From assembly GCA_030760725.1 (NCBI GenBank), contig JASWHV010000016.1, forward strand, positions 47,007,227 through 47,071,226: DNA of 64,000 nucleotides, written 5' to 3'. The notes beneath the pieces were generated by a model. The model ran no database searches, was not told where the DNA came from, and was given only the letters and a program-made list of their open reading frames with translations. This DNA comes from Neostapfia colusana. Taxonomy: Eukaryota; Streptophyta; Magnoliopsida; Poales; Poaceae. Shown here one piece after another: positions 61,494-64,000 of the stretch (the first letter of the stretch is position 1; each line of letters begins with the position of its first letter). The position numbers and the translations under genes are program-made.

Positions 61494-64000
61494 TGTCACA
61501 CCCGGTTTTTCCGAAGAACAACCAAGTGAATATCACATGTATGCCAGGATCATTTTCTCATACATGTGATGACAAATAGTGAAGCATCATTTATTACAAG
61601 CCAGGTGTCGAATATAAATAAGTCTTATATCGCAAATGTCTAAATAGACACTAATGCTTCATCACAAGTAAATAAACTAGCAGCGGAATATTATTCTTTT
61701 AGGGCTCCATCACAGGCATTGCCCAGGGGTCTTCATGAACCTAAAAACCTTCCTCGGGTCCAAAATCTTGGTCATTATACACCACCTCATTATCTTGACC
61801 TGAGCAGCAATGTAAACCAACAAATATGCAAGGTTGAGTACCAATGGTACTCAGCAAGTGTGGGAAAATTTTATCATGCATGGCTAGAACAAGGAGAGGT
61901 TGAACTCATGATTAAAGCACTACGCAATTAATACCTATCACCTTAGCTTATTAAGCACCTACATTACTACACAGGTGAAATGGTCCCAATCTCCCATCCC
62001 ATCATCATAATCCAAATAACCATAACATCATTTCCAATATTAAGCTCCCCGCTTAACATCCACAACTTCCAAAAACCATCACTCCTCTAATCATGAATAA
62101 GTCCAGGCCGCTCTTAACCGTGAGCACGGCTGTCAAGACAGTTTTGACTCTGCAGAGTTTGTACCACTGTACCCACAAGTAGTGATTTCATCCCCCATTG
62201 CCGGGTGGACTAAAAGAACCTCCATTATGCCAGTGGCTACGATCCACATTCACACTTCCCAGGTGTGCAGCCAGGAGATCACTACGAAGCCTTTACAAAG
62301 GGATTCCCGACGAGCGTGGGCCCACTGAGGTTTCACCCCTAACAGCATACAAGAGGCTCCAACCCCGCTGCAGTGGCCCCCTCTTGAGCCTTGCGGTTCA
62401 TATGGTAGTCCAGCTGACACCTACTCCCCGCACCATCCAACACACCCATACTACGCCGGGGATACACCTAATTAATTGGCCAAGCTGCCCCATCTCAGCA
62501 TGTGGTTGGCATTGTAAAGCCGGGTTACATGCTCCATGAACCGGTCCTTAGGATCCAGGCAAGTACTAAACACAAACCCAAGTCTCGTGCACCCAGCACA
62601 CAACCAAAACATCCAACTTGCCTTGATCCCTACCTCTACATAACTCACAATGTCTCATTCAAGAGTATGGTAATATAAACTGATGATTTCATATCCCAAA
62701 TATCCCATTCTAAGCATGGCTAAGCATATGCATGGAAATAAATGACATGGTAAAATAAATCCCAACCCAAGCTTTAAGGAAACAAGGTAATGCAATTCTA
62801 GGGAAACTTCCTAGCATGGGTTTCATATTTCATTTGACAATGCAAATAATTCTATCTACACATCCTAACATAGGATCAAAGTGTGTATGAAAAGTAATTT
62901 TTCTTCTCCATATGTGCCTTCAGAATTTCTACCAACCCTAAACTGAATTCTTTGTATTTTAGAAACTCCATTTATCATTTTCTAGTTGCTATATTTTCAG
63001 ATTTATTCTCCTATGCATAAATGTGTATTTTATTATGAAATGAGTAATACACATCATCTAAACAGAATAGGTTCTGGTCCTAAATAATTTAATAACATAT
63101 TTTGACATTTGCCTCTGATGTAAACTAGTTTATAATTATTTTACCTATTTTCTATAACTATTCTTTACTTTAAAATGTGTCCCTATACTAATAAATGTGA
63201 ATAATAAATGAAACAGATTCATTTCAGCCCAAAGTATATTTTTATCTCACTCCAAAGTTTTCTAAGTACTGAGAAAGCTTTTAATTAATTTTGACAATTA
63301 TGTTTGTCCCACTTTTTAATTTTTAAACACTAGTTACATATTCAATTTTCTAAATTAAATACTAAACAGGGCTAAAATAATGAACTCACCCCATTACAGG
63401 GTCTATAATATTATTTTCATAATTTCTAGGGGTCTAGCTACACTTATCAGAGGTGTTTTTCCTAATTTTTATTAAGCCCAGGGCTAAAACTGATTTTTAA
63501 ATGAATTTACATGATTTTCTGGAGTTCCAGGGGCTAGATCTGAAATTTCCGGGGCTAGCTCTCAATTCCAGAGAACCCCAGGGGGTAGCACGTAAGAATT
63601 CCAGTCTTTATAATGCGGGGCTGACGTGGACCGTCCGATTTTAAACCGACGGCTGAGATTATAACATCGAACCGGTACGCGGGGTTTTAAAGTCTACCGT
63701 GCGATTTAAAATAAACGGCGCACAAGCGGCCACGTCGCTTCGATCGAGCGCGGGCGGCGCTGCCGGCGGCGCACGGCGGCGGGAAGCGGCGATCTCGCTG
63801 GAAAGTTTCGGATCCTCGAGAATTCTGCCTAGAACTGTGATCTTATGGCCTAGATCGGTAGAGGGGAGGTCAGGGATCTCACCTCGGGGGTTTTCTCGAG
63901 CTCGGGGGTCCTGGAAAGTGCTCAGCGGCGAGGTCCGAGGCAAAACCACGGCGAAGCTCGTCGGCGCTGGATTTACACCGTAAGTCTTCGGGTTTTCTGC
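61494..64000 (-). mobile_element. Tekay-type LTR copy H, internally deleted, cut by window edge
   Basis: On the minus strand the CA end is at 61494 (AACCGGGTGTGACA), next to unrelated DNA. It is therefore the 3' LTR of a minus-strand element extending right, or a solo LTR. It carries the hairpin (61835-61853), the antisense block at 62198-62539, and the leader frame (63659-63949). About 260-370 bp are missing near 62882, where GGATCAAAGTG joins TGTATGAAAAG. The window ends before its TATA box. Confidence 0.9.

Overview
This window is a block of nested LTR retrotransposons from a plant nuclear genome, most likely a grass. The evidence is long chromovirus LTRs, initiator-Met-tRNA primer sites, Tat-type gag-pol with a second RNase H, and CpG-rich LTR promoters. 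I found no convincing host gene, tRNA, rRNA or CRISPR array. Two Ty3/gypsy lineages dominate. The first is a Tekay/Del-like chromovirus with LTRs of about 3.4 kb, an extra ORF upstream of gag (here 'ORF0') and a gag-pol ending in a chromodomain. The second is a Tat-lineage element with LTRs of 1.1-1.4 kb starting TGTCGGTACCC. Family names come from recognised domain architecture, not from a database search.

Layout. 1-2083: reversed Tekay LTR (F) running off the left edge. 2084-5727: minus-strand pol and gag end of Tat element E. 5728-45577: Tat element D (plus strand), inserted in the gag of E with a GCGAC duplication at both ends. D is interrupted twice. At 5749-27544 lies a tandem LTR-internal-LTR-internal-LTR array holding chromoviruses A and B. 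At 30007-42620 lies the reversed chromovirus C, bounded by a CTCCT duplication. The D pieces are a 21-bp LTR stub, gag and pol remnants (27545-30006), and a 3' region (42621-44185) with a 116-bp satellite of about ten copies, followed by its 3' LTR (44186-45577). 45578-47945: the gag start, leader and 5' LTR of E. 47946-52623: pieces of a divergent chromovirus-type LTR (I), a solo Tat LTR (L) and a related repeat-rich LTR end (J). 52624-61230: Tat element G, carrying a solo LTR (K) in gag. 61231-61493: an unassigned segment. 61494-64000: a reversed Tekay LTR (H) running off the right edge.

How the parts work. Each Tekay unit has a TATA box in a GC-rich LTR block, a primer site 4 nt after the LTR, a candidate 5' splice site, ORF0, gag-pol and a polypurine tract. 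B is the only copy with an unbroken 1489-residue gag-pol. A has one premature stop and C has about ten breaks, but ORF0 is open in all three. The Tat copies are all decayed; D is an internally deleted derivative without protease, RT or an integrase core.

The most notable observations are these. (1) The N-terminus of ORF0 matches the histone H3 tail in register, including the ARKS motif around K9, in an element that also encodes a chromodomain. (2) The middle LTR of the A-B array is a mosaic of the outer two, and the outer flanks do not match. This indicates recombination between two separate insertions that deleted part of D. (3) A short hairpin and a wider block are conserved between two very different LTR families.
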